The position numbers were made by a program, and so were the translations under genes. From Pinus tabuliformis (Eukaryota; Streptophyta; Pinopsida; Pinales; Pinaceae): a stretch of DNA of 64,000 bases. The notes under the pieces were generated by a model. That model saw nothing but the letters and a program-made list of their open reading frames with translations, was not told the DNA's origin and searched no databases. Shown here piece by piece: positions 34,281 through 44,232 of the stretch (position 1 is its first letter; the number at the start of each line of letters is the position of its first letter). The stretch covers positions 1,232,768,955 through 1,232,832,954 of the forward strand of contig CM062819.1 of NCBI GenBank assembly GCA_031772625.1, written 5' to 3'.

Positions 34281-35170
34281 TCTCAAACTTGTCCTAGGAT
34301 TACAAATCTTGAAGCTTCCCACTAGCCATGTCGGATTCCCTCTTCCCGCATTTAGACATAAGGTAGGAAATTTAGCATCAATCACTGATAACTCAACAAC
34401 AAGCTTGGCAATTGGACGAACAGATTTAATCCATGGCTGGCAGAGTTACAAATATCCAATACATTTTCTAGATTATACCATCGTATCCAAGGACTTTCTA
34501 GATTTCTCTTTTTATCAAGCCAACATTGAATATTTCTCTATCCATGAGATTGCAACTAATATAACCCATGTTGTGGGAAGCCACATCTTTTAAGATTCTC
34601 CAGATTTAAGTCTTCTCTCTCCAATTTTGAGGATGTAGCTTTGCGTAATTGTGTTTCATTTTTTAGTCTAGAGGTTCAATTTACAGAGTAGTACGAGGGA
34701 ATGTGTAAGTTTGTCCATCAATTTACAGTGCAGTATGAGGAATGTGTAAGTTTGTCCATCAATTTACAGCGCAGTATGAGAGAATGTGTAAGTTTGCCCA
34801 TCTTAGTAAAATGATATTTCTACTTAAAAAAACAAACATTTTGCCTAATAAAAAACCTGGAAAAAGAAGATCTGAAATGGAAGGGGTTTGTGCTCAAGGT
34901 GGTTAATGTTATTCTTCCAAACTAAAGAAACAAATGGTACATAAAAACTGAAGACAAAAATGAGCAAGGAAACCAGAGAGGAGTTAAGAATAGGCAGAGG
35001 AACGAACCGAAAAATGTGAAGGCCGGCCGACCCCAAAATTTCTTTCGTCTTACAAATGCGTGCCTATTTTCTGTGTTTTTTCACCAGATATCCATGTTTT
35101 TTCAAGGAATCCAAGCTCACTACCTAGCAAATAGTGATCTTATGTAACTATGGAGATCCGTCCCTCTTTT
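34281..35170. other. Unassigned stretch with a ~55-bp triple repeat
   Basis: A 115-codon plus-strand frame (34246-34593) overlaps the LINE remnant's end and shows no recognised motif. At about 34676-34800 a ~55-bp unit with CAATTTACAG(A/T)G(T/C)AGTA and GAATGTGTAAGTTTG(T/C)CCATC occurs three times. The rest shows nothing I can name. Confidence 0.5.
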
Positions 35171-35389
35171 ATTGACAGGCACAGCGCAGGAAAATACACA
35201 AATAGCCCGCGAGCTTTACAGCGTGAAAAATCGACAACGTGATTTGAAAGATTCGAACGGCGGGCCAAGTTTCTGTCAAACTCAAGTCATGTCATTTTTT
35301 TTCCATGCGCACAGGGTTGCTATGGACATGGATAGGCCGAAGGAGCGTGCGATTCGCGAGGCAGGTGGGAATAAGAAAAAACAATGCAT

Positions 35390-35470
35390 CAGATTTTCCA
35401 CAAAGCCTTCAAATACAAAACATAACGCAGCCACAACATTAACAATATAGGTACAAAGAGTAATTGACTT
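35390..35470 (-). repeat. Second copy of the intron segment that precedes the STP exon
   Basis: Read on the minus strand, about 40 bp around TTAATGTTGTGGCTGCGTTA and TGTTTTGTATTTGA match the segment just upstream of the STP exon (38029-38068). Here it runs into different sequence instead of the exon. Together with the downstream 35570-35894 match, this points to duplication of the exon's upstream flank about 2.6 kb away. Confidence 0.7.
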
Positions 35471-35569
35471 ACAGTGATTTCTGGGAAAGTACTTGAAAAT
35501 GCAAGGTGGGCAGCCTTGAAGTATTCCTGGGCAGAAATCCCATGTGTGAAGCAAACGAGTACAACTATT

Positions 35570-35894
35570 GATATAACAGCACAAGGCTACGCATGCAGGG
35601 AAGAAAGACATGAAGAGTCTCTGCGAAGAGTCTCATCACCAGCAGAAGAGTCTCATCGCCAGCAGGCAGTCTCTGTGAAGAGTCTCATCGTCAGCAAAAG
35701 AGTCTCATCGCCAGCAGGCCAGGCCTGGACTTTCATGGCCCATTACCATGGGAAAAAAACCATTTTTCTATGAAAAAACATATTAAACGAACGGCTGAAA
35801 ACACCCCAATCATCTAACACAGAGAATCAATGGCTCAAGATCGCACACGTCACATTTTAGGGACGTCTTTCTCAGAGGGAACGCCTTACGGCGT
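35570..35894. repeat. Duplicated block (left copy) with 20-bp AAGAGTCTCATCGCCAGCAG repeats
   Basis: Shared with 38055-38370. It contains four or five copies of the 20-bp unit AAGAGTCTCATCGCCAGCAG, then GGCCAGGCCTGG, TTCATGGCCCATTACCATGG and CACACGTCACATTTTAGG. It ends in the hairpin ACGCCTTACGGCGT (35881-35894). The other copy ends in ATGCCTTACGGCAT, where the stem has a matched pair of changes. Confidence 0.8.
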
Positions 35895-35929
35895 ATTTGT
35901 TATAAAATAATAGTTTTTTTTTACCTAAT

Positions 35930-36415
35930 CTCTCTATATAAAAATATATAATTGGTCAATTCTAACTAAGTTATCGGCATGAACAGTCAAACAATCAATC
36001 TGTAAAGGACAAACAGATTGTGGCAAGATCATGGTCATAAAATGATATTATTTTATGCCGAAATCATTAAAAAATAATTAGTTCCTTTGTTACAGAATCT
36101 TTTTGTACAAAAATATTTAATTGATCAATTCTAACTGAGTTAACAGCATAAACAGTCAAACAATCAAACTGTAGAAGACAAACAAAGGATGACTAAGTCC
36201 GAGTCTATTTATATAAAAGTATATAATTGGTCAATTCTAACTGAGTTATCACCATCAACAGTTAAACAATCAAACTGTAAAATACAAACAGAGGATGACT
36301 AAGTCAGAGTCTTTTTATGTAGAAATATATAATTGGTCAATTCTAACGAAGTTATCAACTTCAGCAGTTAAACAATGACACTGTAAAATACAAACAGAGG
36401 ATGACTAAGTCAGAG
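35930..36415. repeat. Tandem repeat of a ~100-170-bp unit, about four copies
   Basis: Units carry TATATAATTGGTCAATTCTA, ACT(A/G)AGTTATC, CAGT(C/T)AAACAATCAA and CAAACAGAGGATGACTAAGTC. Copies start at about 35932, 36102, 36207 and 36312. Two units recur at about 37017-37240 because of the larger duplication described separately. Confidence 0.8.
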
Positions 36416-37850
36416 AACCTTAACAGCTAAAATCTAGGCAGAGAATGATGTCCTTGATTATGAAAAAAATAAAAAAGGATGTTAACAACGAAATGTATGA
36501 GATGTTATATTGATACAGTACCAGGAAAACAGAATCGCTCAATTGGAATGAAAATCTGAGTAAATTATTGAGTATGCCAATAGGAAAAAAGAAAAAGAAA
36601 AAGTATATTAGACATGGGGATATATTCAATATCAAGATCACCAAAACTAATAATGGAATGATTTAAGAGATTTTATCTCGACTTCCTTGCATTTAAATGA
36701 GAAATATTATACTTTTCAGTATAGATGAATCTCAGTTCTGAATCTATTATTCATAAAAAAAGGGAAAAAGAAACCTGTTGCAAACCAACCAACTTCAGAT
36801 ATATATGGAGGGGGAACTTAAATGGCAACCAAATGGAATGGACGCAACTTACCTGGCAGATGATCATCTGTAGTCCACCCTCATCTGTCCTAACCTGTCA
36901 ACAATAAAAATGGAGACTACGATGGAAACCAAACTCATCACTCCAAGAATAGCTGCAGCCAAGAGAGAAGCCTGTGACCCAAATCCTATGGTCTTGAAGA
37001 TGAGTGGAGCATAAGTCTGAGTCTATTTATATAAAAGTATATAATTGGTCAATTCTAACTGAGTTATCACCATCAACAGTTAAACAATCAAACTGTAAAA
37101 TACAAACAGAGGATGACTAAGTCAGAGTCTTTTTATGTAGAAATATATAGTTGGTCAATTCTAACGAAGTTATCAGCTTCAACAGTTAAACAATGACACT
37201 GTAAAATACAAGCAGAAGATGACTAAGTCAGAGAACCTTAACAGCTAAAATCTAGGCAGAGAATGATGTCCTTGATTATGAAAAAAATAAAAAAGGATGT
37301 TAACAACGAAATGTATGAGATGTTATATTGATACAGTACCAGGAAGACATAATCGCTCAATTGGAATGAAAATCTGAGTAAATTATTGAGTATGCCAATA
37401 GGGAAAAAAAGAAAAAGAAAAAGTATATTAGACATGGGGATATATTCAATATCAAGATCACCAAAACTAATAATGGAATGGTTTCAGAGATTTTATCTCG
37501 ACTTCCTTGCATTTAAATGAGAAATATTATACTTTTCAGTATAGATGAATCTCAGTTCTGAATCTATTATTCATAAAAAAGGGAAAAAGAAACCTGTTGC
37601 AAACCAACCAACTTCAGATATATATGGAGGGGGAACTTAAATGGCAACCAAATGTAATGGACGCAACTTACCTGGTAGATGATCATCTGTAGTCCACCCT
37701 TGAGGAACAGGGCCCTCCGTCCTAACCTGTCAACAATAAAAATGGAGACTACGATGGAAACCAAACTCATCACTCCAAGAATAGCTGCAGCCAAGAGAGA
37801 AACCTGTGACCCAAATCCTATGGTCTTGAAGATGAGTGGAGCATAAAACG
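36197..37850. repeat. ~820-bp tandem duplication including part of the STP exon
   Basis: Segment 36197-37012 is repeated as 37013-37850 with few differences. The repeat includes tandem units, AT-rich intron sequence, the 3' splice region of the STP exon and about the last 180 bp of the exon. The left copy ends abruptly at GAGTGGAGCATAA, inside the exon, and joins the start of the next unit. Only the right copy keeps the whole exon. Confidence 0.85.
36877..37012 (-). pseudogene. Truncated duplicate of the STP sugar-transporter exon
   Basis: This is the 3' part of the exon described at 37672-38026, made by the ~820-bp tandem duplication. It retains the splice-donor side (GGTAAGTTGCG on the minus strand). 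It carries a 13-bp deletion within the LGRRALFLKGG-coding part, which shifts the frame, and it is cut off at 37012. It cannot encode a working transporter segment. Confidence 0.85.
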
Positions 37851-38026
37851 CGACGATGTTGAAACCCGCGAGCTGCTGAAAACAGGGAATGGCCAGAGCC
37901 ATGACCAGATGAGGCATGTATTTCCTTTTGGCAATGTTGCGGAAGGGATGCTTCACTTTCTTGGAAATGTCGCTGGCTTCTATTAAGTCCTGCAACTCCT
38001 CCTGCACGTCTGGCGTCCCGCGGATC
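37672..38026 (-). pseudogene. Captured exon of an STP-type hexose/H+ symporter gene
   Basis: A 355-bp open exon on the minus strand encodes about 118 residues of a monosaccharide/H+ symporter (MFS sugar porter; plant STP family), which imports hexoses across the plasma membrane. It starts with IRGTPDVQEELQDLIEAS, the cytoplasmic-loop end. QQLAGFNIVAFYAPLIF, the sugar-contacting helix 7 motif (QQxxGxN...FYAP), follows. Then comes VDRLGRRALFLKGG, the conserved D-R-x-G-R-R loop. It is bounded by TTTGAG at the 5' side and GTAAGT at the 3' side, canonical acceptor and donor sites, so it was captured as DNA with introns. No other STP exon is present in the window, so it is a fragment. It has no stop or frameshift, suggesting recent capture. 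Confidence 0.85.
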
Positions 38027-38054
38027 CTCAAATACAAAACATAACGCAGCCACA

Positions 38055-38370
38055 ACATTAACAATATAGGCACAAGACTACGCATGCAGGGAAGAAAGAC
38101 ATGAAGAGTCTCATCGCCAGCAGAAGAGTCTCATCGCCAGCAGGCAGTCTCTGCGAAGAGTCTCATCGTCAGCAGAAGAGTCTCATCGCCAGCAGGCCAG
38201 GCCTGGCCTTTCATGGCCCATTACCATGGGAAAAAAAACCATTTTTCTATGAAAAAAACAGATTAAATGAACGGCTGAAAACACCCCAATCATCTAACAC
38301 ACAGAATCAATGGCTCAAGATCGCACACATCACATTTTAGGAATGTCTTTCTGGGAATGCCTTACGGCAT
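38055..38370. repeat. Duplicated block (right copy) with 20-bp AAGAGTCTCATCGCCAGCAG repeats
   Basis: This is the partner of 35570-35894, lying just upstream (minus sense) of the STP exon. It ends with the hairpin ATGCCTTACGGCAT at 38357-38370. Confidence 0.8.
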
Positions 38371-38401
38371 AATTAAACTTTACATTAAATTTTTTAGGAA
38401 A

Positions 38402-38404
<3 letters not shown>

Positions 38405-38463
<59 letters not shown>
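38405..38463. repeat. (TA)n microsatellite
   Basis: About 28 uninterrupted TA dinucleotides between the duplicated block and the primer site of the minus-strand element. Confidence 0.95.
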
Positions 38464-38466
<3 letters not shown>

Positions 38467-38575
38467 AAAATTTGAAATTGGGTTATTTATAAATTCACTA
38501 AAAATAAAATTATGGATAAATCTAATTAAGTATTGTTTCTCGAACTTTTACCAGGAGGTCACACAGAGTGGAAAC

Positions 38576-38591
38576 ATGCTCTGAAACCATA
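38576..38591 (-). other. Primer-binding-like site of the minus-strand element
   Basis: Read on the minus strand, TATGGTTTCAGAGC lies directly after the LTR end TTACA at 38592. It resembles TGGTATCAGAGC (initiator-Met type) with one altered base in the middle. Its place beside the right LTR sets the minus orientation. Confidence 0.75.
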
Positions 38592-39402
38592 TGTAACAAC
38601 CCCGAAATTAAAACATGCAACTAATTAGATTAATTATGCGATATATAATCAACACACAATTTATCAATGATTTAACATCGAATTTCAGAAATATGAGCAG
38701 AGACAACTTACCTATGGCGATGATATTCCTTATTTGGAGTTGAACGTTATTTGAATTCTGCTAACCATAACAAAGTTTTGAGGATGACTCTTCACCCAAC
38801 CGTAGGCTCAGTTGCACAAAATCTTGTTACAACTAGCCACCCCCGAGCCCTCAATCAACGTACTACTGCCAGGGAATCCTTTGCCTCACAACACTTTTCT
38901 GCAAGAGAATGGATCATGGAATCATGAAATGATCTCTCATCTTCCTCACCATCTATTAAATAGAGCAAACATTGGAAGGGGAACTACATGCACACATTCC
39001 ATGTGTCAATATGCAATTTTTATTTTTTTTATTTTAAGTTTAACTTAATTTAGTAATTATTTTAATATAATTCTTTCTTATTTTATTTTTTTTACTTTTT
39101 GATAACTTTATTTTTTAAACTATTTTTATAGTTCTCTTCATTTAACTCTTTCTTATTTTATTATACTTTTTGTCTACTTATTTTTTCTATTTTTATAGTT
39201 TATTTATATTTATATTTATTTAAAACTGTAGTATTGTTATTTACTATTTTATTTATATATTATTATTATATTTTCTTCATTATTTATTATTTATTTACTA
39301 TTATTATCTTTTCTTTATTGTTTATTATTTATTTCCTTATATTTTAATATTATATTATATTATTATTACTTATTATTTTTATTATTATTAGGGGACATTA
39401 CA
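38592..39402 (-). repeat. 5' LTR (in element orientation) of the minus-strand element
   Basis: An 811-bp LTR matching 7461-8273. It ends CATTACA on the plus strand and is followed by the TSD copy AAGGC (39403-39407). Long T/A-rich stretches lie at about 39010-39390. Confidence 0.92.
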
Positions 39403-40043
39403 AAGGCTCTTTATGGTCTAAACAGGCTCCAAGGGCCTGGTATTACCGACTTGACAAATATCTACATCAACAAGGTTTTACAAAAGATTCAGCAGACAAC
39501 AATCTATATACAAAGACTGAAATTGATAAATTGCTAATTATTATTGTTTATGTTGATGATATCATTTTTGGTAGCAATGAAGAATCCATGAGTCAGAATT
39601 TTGCTTCAGTAATGCAGCATTTGAAATGTCTTTTCTTGGTGAACTTACCTATTTTCTTGGTCTACAAGTTCAACAAAATAAAGATGGTATCTTTCTTTCA
39701 CAAACCAAATATTCCAAACAGATCTTGAAAATGTATGGAATGGAATATTCTAAACCTATATGTACCCCAATGGTAACAGGATGCAGTCTTAGCTTAAATG
39801 ATGAATCAACAGCAGTACATCAACCAAATTACAAATCCATGATTGGCAGTCTTCTTTATCTAATAGGTACCCGACCTGACATCATGCATGCAGTAGGAAT
39901 AGTTGGAAGATTCCAAGAAAATCCAAAGGAATCACAACTTCAGGCAGTCAAAGGAATTTTCAAATATCTTCAAGGAACTCAGGACTTTGGTTTATGGTAT
40001 CCTAGGGATGCAGATCTTACTCTTCATGCATATACAGATCTAG
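39403..40043 (+). pseudogene. pol: Copia pol, part 2: C-terminal reverse transcriptase and start of RNase H
   Basis: This is the continuation of the first copia element after the 31.9-kb insertion. It reads LYGL, then a run ending APRAWYYRL, then IIIVYVDDIIFGS (the catalytic YVDD of reverse transcriptase, about 39537-39575). After a one-base frameshift near 39615 come MSFLGELTYFLGLQV, GSLLYLIGTRPDIMHAVGIV and QDFGLWYPRDADLTLHAYTD. The last piece is the first strand of RNase H, and the similarity stops at about 40043. The rest of RNase H and the 3' LTR are absent, so the element was cut here by the chromovirus insertion or by a deletion. Confidence 0.88.
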
Positions 40044-40411
40044 TAGTTGGGGTTTTGTCGCTACCACAGTCCAACTCACATTCATAAGTTGGGGGTTTCA
40101 CAAGAAGATCTGACCATTTGCACAGTGAGGCTTGTGGCTCCTATAGCCTGGGGCGATTCTCGTAGGACATTGGGCAGGATCGAGTTTTCTGGAATTTGGC
40201 CACTGCAGTATTGATAAGCAGGAAGTAAAGCTCCTTTCGGAGTACAAAAAAATAAATAAATCCTGAGGCCTTTTTGGGACGCTTATAAGAGACTTAGCCC
40301 ATAAGAATCAAGACGACGAGTTGATTGCAATGGTACCTTTCACTTGTCAACTTCAATTTTTGGGAAGTCCCAAATTTTTTCAAAGTGACGACAATTGACC
40401 AAGATCTATGT
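40044..40411 (+). other. Junction and 5' untranslated region of the chromovirus
   Basis: No reading frame is recognisable. The copia sequence ends near 40043 and the chromovirus gag starts at 40412. The 5' LTR and a TGGTATCAGAGC-type primer site are not visible, so the chromovirus probably lost its left end, or the leader is too diverged. Confidence 0.5.
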
Positions 40412-41069
40412 ATGGTAGAAACTAGAGCTCAAGCCATGGCCAACGATAAGATTGAGCGCCTTGAAAAACAGTTGGATTCTTTCAAGGAACTAGCAGACTA
40501 GATGCAAAAATTCATGGAAAATTTCAAAGTGAGCATGTCGGGGTTGCATCTAGAGGCACATGGTCTTAATGAAGACCTTGAAGGAGAATCTAGCCATCAT
40601 ATTCACTTCCATGGAAATCACCAACATTCCCACCCTCGGCCACCCAAGTTGGACATGTATAAATTTGATGGCTCTAATCCGACAGTATGGGTAGCACAAA
40701 TGGAACAATATTTCCTTCTAAATGATATCCGAGATGATCAAACTAAACTACGTGTGGGAGCCCTTTACTTGGACCAAGAGAGATGGCAATGGTGGTAGTG
40801 GCATCAGAAATGCTATCCTGGGAACATAACTTGGCAGGTGTTCTCAAAATCTCTTTGTGACCGCTTTGATAGAGACTCTAATTTTTTGGGTCGTCTTACT
40901 AAGCTCTGACAGACAGGCACAATAAAAGAATACATTGCAGCCTTTGAGACATTGGCCATCCACACAAAAGGTCTAGGAGATGAATTCTACTTGGAATGTT
41001 TTATAAGTGGTCTCAAAGAAGCCATCCAAGCACATGTCTGGATGCACCACCCACCTACATGGATAGACG
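40412..41069 (+). pseudogene. gag: Chromovirus gag, part 1
   Basis: It starts MVETRAQAMA at 40412, as is usual for chromovirus gags, with a coiled-coil-like IERLEKQLDSFKELAD, then TAG at 40499. The capsid region reads KLDMYKFDGSNPTVWVAQ, MEQYFLLNDI and YIAAFETLAIHTKGLGDEFY, typical of gypsy gag capsids. A second TAG lies near 40796 and a third stop (TGA) near 40909. The frame is cut at 41069 by the solo LTR, within codons for a WID segment, and resumes after 45108. Confidence 0.85.
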
Positions 41070-42520
41070 TGTTGGCATTATGATACAGGTGTTGTCCTTG
41101 ATGGTAACTCACTCAGATGACAGTTCACAGTGCAGCAGGTCAACAGCAAAGGATTACATATCAGACTCCAAAGAATGAAGAAAGAGAGGTATACGCTAGT
41201 TCACTTTGTCCAAGGCGCATATACATGCGGGTTAACATAACAAAAGTGGCATATAACGTATACACGCACTTTCACAGGAGGAAAAGCGCATACATGTTGG
41301 AAAACCAAGTTTTTGGTCCAAGGTATTTGATCCAAGGTATTTTGGTCCAAGGTATTTGGTCTGTGGTATTTGTTCCAAGGTATTGACCCTAGGTATTTGC
41401 TCCAAGGTATTGGTCCTAAGTGGTTTTCATCCAAGGTATTGAGAAAGGCCTAAGAGTATATAAGGAGGAGAAGATCATTAGGCCAAGTGTGCAAGCAATA
41501 AGATTCTAAGGAATACTTCTATCTGAAGTATATTTTATGTTGCAAGGTTATGTTTGGGACTGGATCTGAAATATTCATGTGCACCTTGAGTTCAATATTG
41601 GATTAGGAATCATGAGACTTGAAATGACTTATTCTTGAATGATCTGATGTTGGTTGAGACTAGATCTGATGTTTTGTGCATGTTCTATTTGTTATCTATC
41701 ATGATCTAGTTTTGTCTGAAGTCTGGAATTGTAGCAAAGTTTTGAGTCAATATTTGCAGATCTGTACGCAGGTTCGTCTTAGCCAAAGAGCGTGTACACG
41801 CAGGTTCAGTTCTCTCAAGTTGCTTATACAAAAGAAAAGCTTCTTTTCATATCTGACTGATCTATCTAATCAAATTCTATTGTTTTACTGCTATCTGTCA
41901 ATGAAGTCTTCTTAGATCTGAATGTAAAACTGAATGCATGAGGAGGCTGGGATTTGATTGATTGATTATATAAGTGAGAAGAAGTGATCTCTGTCTCTAC
42001 CTGTGTAGAGCTCTGTAAGTTGACAATATATATTCAGTATATTGATGGTTGGTACAAACGATTCAAAAAATTATGTTTGCAGTAGTTTTGAAGGTATACG
42101 CAGGTTTAAGTCACGGAAGTAACGTATACACGCAGGTTGGGTTCACACAAGTAGCACATACACTCTAATGCATGATTTTTGAGGTTACAGTTGATTCTGA
42201 ATGATGATGCAGGGTTCTAGGTTCAACACAATGTTCTGGTGTCAGTGGTCTGATTGTTCAGATTAATTGAATATTTAAGTGTGGGGGATTTTCGCAGTGC
42301 ATTATATTAGATATCATTTTTGGGATTCAACTGCGTTAAGTAAGTCATTCAAAGTATGACCATTTCCATGAGAGGTAGTCGTAAAGTGACTAATTTCTCA
42401 TGATTTTTGAATAGTTCACTTAGCACTCATTGCATCGGGTGATGCTCACAGGGGTGAAGAAGTGGGATTGAAACTAGTGAAATGTGGAGAACGAATCACA
42501 TAGCATCAATCATCACTTCC

Positions 42521-42604
42521 GGGGCTTGCACCCGGTAACCAGGACTTCCCAGGAGGTCACCCATCCTAGAACTCCTCTGGCTCAAGCGCGCTTAACTGTG
42601 GAGT
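42521..42604 (-). ncRNA. 5S rRNA-like segment, unit 1
   Basis: On the minus strand it contains CAGTTAAGCGCGCTTGAGCC, AGAGGAGTTCT and GGATGGGTGACCTCCTGGGA. These correspond to the A-box, intermediate element and C-box of plant 5S rRNA genes (canonical GTTAAGCGTGCTTGGGC and GGATGGGTGACCTCCTGGGAAGTCCT). Unit 1 has TAGGATGGG where the others have TGGGATGGG. The first ~45 nt of 5S rRNA are not conserved, so it is not a functional 5S gene, but RNA polymerase III promoter elements are present. Confidence 0.75.
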
Positions 42605-42958
42605 TTTTCCCCACAATCAAGCCCACTTAGCTTGCTACCCCATTTGCAAAACCTTAGCAAGTATTGTGCCTCATGAACCATTCAGGTAGAGATCCCTTGA
42701 CTCTTTTTGAATTTAAGTGTGGGGGATTTTCGTAGTGCATTATATTAGATATCATTTTTGGGATTCAACTGCGTTAAGTAAGTCATTCAAAGTATGACCA
42801 TTTCCATGAGAGGTAGTCGTAAAGTGACTAATTTCTCATGATTTTTGAATAGTTCACTTAGCACTCATTGCATCGGGTGATGCTCACAGGGGTGAAGAAG
42901 TGGGATTGAAACTAGTGAAATGTGGAGAACGAATCACATAGCATCAATCATCACTTCC

Positions 42959-43042
42959 GGGGCTTGCACCCGGTAACCAGGACTTCCCAGGAGGTCACCC
43001 ATCCCAGAACTCCTCTGGCTCAAGCGCGCTTAACTGTGGAGT
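42959..43042 (-). ncRNA. 5S rRNA-like segment, unit 2
   Basis: The same segment as unit 1, displaced by exactly 438 bp, with the A-box/C-box words intact. No TTTT terminator occurs downstream in sense until the AAGGTTTTGC of the next unit, so a Pol III transcript could run about 380 nt. Confidence 0.75.
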
Positions 43043-43396
43043 TTTTCCCCACAATCAAGCCCACTTAGCTTGCTACCCCATTTGCAAAACCTTAGCAAGT
43101 ATTGTGCCTCATGAACCATTCAGGTAGAGATCCCTTGACTCTTTTTGAATTTAAGTGTGGGGGATTTTCGCAGTGCATTATATTAGATATCATTTTTGGG
43201 ATTCAACTGCGTTAAGTAAGTCATTCAAAGTATGACCATTTCCATGAGAGGTAGTCGTAAAGTGACTAATTTCTCATGATTTTTGAATAGTTCACTTAGC
43301 ACTCATTGCATCGGGTGATGCTCACAGGGGTGAAGAAGTGGGATTGAAACTAGTGAAATGTGGAGAACGAATCACATAGCATCAATCATCACTTCC

Positions 43397-43480
43397 GGGG
43401 CTTGCACCCGGTAACCAGGACTTCCCAGGAGGTCACCCATCCCAGAACTCCTCTGGCTCAAGCGCGCTTAACTGTGGAGT
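43397..43480 (-). ncRNA. 5S rRNA-like segment, unit 3
   Basis: Same as unit 2; the last unit in this direction before the palindrome centre at about 43586-43607. Confidence 0.75.
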
Positions 43481-43710
43481 TTTTCCCCACAATCAAGCCC
43501 ACTTAGCTTGCTACCCCATTTGCAAAACCTTAGCAAGTATTGTGCCTCATGAACCATTCAGGTAGAGATCCCTTGACTCTTTTTGAATTTAAGTGTGGGG
43601 GATTTTCAAAAAGAGTCAAGGGATCTCTACCTGAATGGTTCATGAGGCACAATACTTGCTAAGGTTTTGCAAATGGGGTAGCAAGCTAAGTGGGCTTGAT
43701 TGTGGGGAAA

Positions 43711-43794
43711 AACTCCACAGTTAAGCGCGCTTGAGCCAGAGGAGTTCTGGGATGGGTGACCTCCTGGGAAGTCCTGGTTACCGGGTGCAAGCCC
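43711..43794 (+). ncRNA. 5S rRNA-like segment, unit 4 (inverted)
   Basis: Plus-strand copy of the same segment: AACTCCACAGTTAAGCGCGC, then the intermediate element, then the C-box GGATGGGTGACCTCC and GAAGTCCT. It faces unit 3 across the loop; their upstream flanks are adjacent. Confidence 0.75.
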
Positions 43795-44148
43795 CGGAAG
43801 TGATGATTGATGCTATGTGATTCGTTCTCCACATTTCACTAGTTTCAATCCCACTTCTTCACCCCTGTGAGCATCACCCGATGCAATGAGTGCTAAGTGA
43901 ACTATTCAAAAATCATGAGAAATTAGTCACTTTACGACTACCTCTCATGGAAATGGTCATACTTTGAATGACTTACTTAACGCAGTTGAATCCCAAAAAT
44001 GATATCTAATATAATGCACTGCGAAAATCCCCCACACTTAAATTCAAAAAGAGTCAAGGGATCTCTACCTGAATGGTTCATGAGGCACAATACTTGCTAA
44101 GGTTTTGCAAATGGGGTAGCAAGCTAAGTGGGCTTGATTGTGGGGAAA

Positions 44149-44232
44149 AACTCCACAGTTAAGCGCGCTTGAGCCAGAGGAGTTCTGGGATGGGTGACCT
44201 CCTGGGAAGTCCTGGTTACCGGGTGCAAGCCC
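44149..44232 (+). ncRNA. 5S rRNA-like segment, unit 5 (inverted)
   Basis: 438 bp after unit 4 and identical to it by eye. Its unit is truncated at about 44448, at the boundary with the LTR. Confidence 0.75.

Larger units (their letters stand above)
7461..39402 (-). mobile_element. Large minus-strand LTR retrotransposon derivative carrying host gene fragments
   Basis: LTRs of 813 bp (7461-8273) and 811 bp (38592-39402) flank a ~30-kb interior with TSD AAGGC. The minus orientation is shown by a primer-like site beside the right LTR and a purine tract beside the left LTR. About 15.84 kb of the interior is the nested Athila-like element, leaving roughly 16.1 kb of its own length. I find no gag, protease, reverse transcriptase or integrase belonging to it. 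The interior instead holds an STP sugar-transporter exon and a partial duplicate, a C2-domain gene fragment, a LINE fragment and several tandem repeats. This fits a non-autonomous LARD-type element that has accumulated foreign DNA. An alternative is that a DNA transposon or Helitron brought the gene fragments in. Confidence 0.85.

Noticed and set aside
34246-34593. 115-codon plus-strand gene
   Set aside because: No recognisable domain. The start overlaps the LINE remnant, and the composition is like that of the surrounding non-coding DNA.
37567-38085. Intact STP transporter gene on the minus strand
   Set aside because: Only about 118 residues of a ~500-residue family are present. The 5' part of the open frame (before 38026) is intron sequence, and the part after 37672 reads past a splice donor.
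28805-38370. A single 9.6-kb DNA transposon bounded by ACGCCGTAAGGCAT-type inverted repeats
   Set aside because: The word is itself nearly palindromic, the match does not extend inward, and no TSD is seen at the outer edges.
40044-40411. 5' LTR of the chromovirus
   Set aside because: A short match (TTCTGGAATTT) to the 3' LTR region exists, but no alignable stretch or primer site, so no LTR is called.
42521-44232. Functional 5S rRNA gene cluster
   Set aside because: Only the 3' half of the 5S sequence with its internal promoter is conserved; the first ~45 nt and the terminal stem are missing. Unit polarity also flips, unlike an rDNA array.
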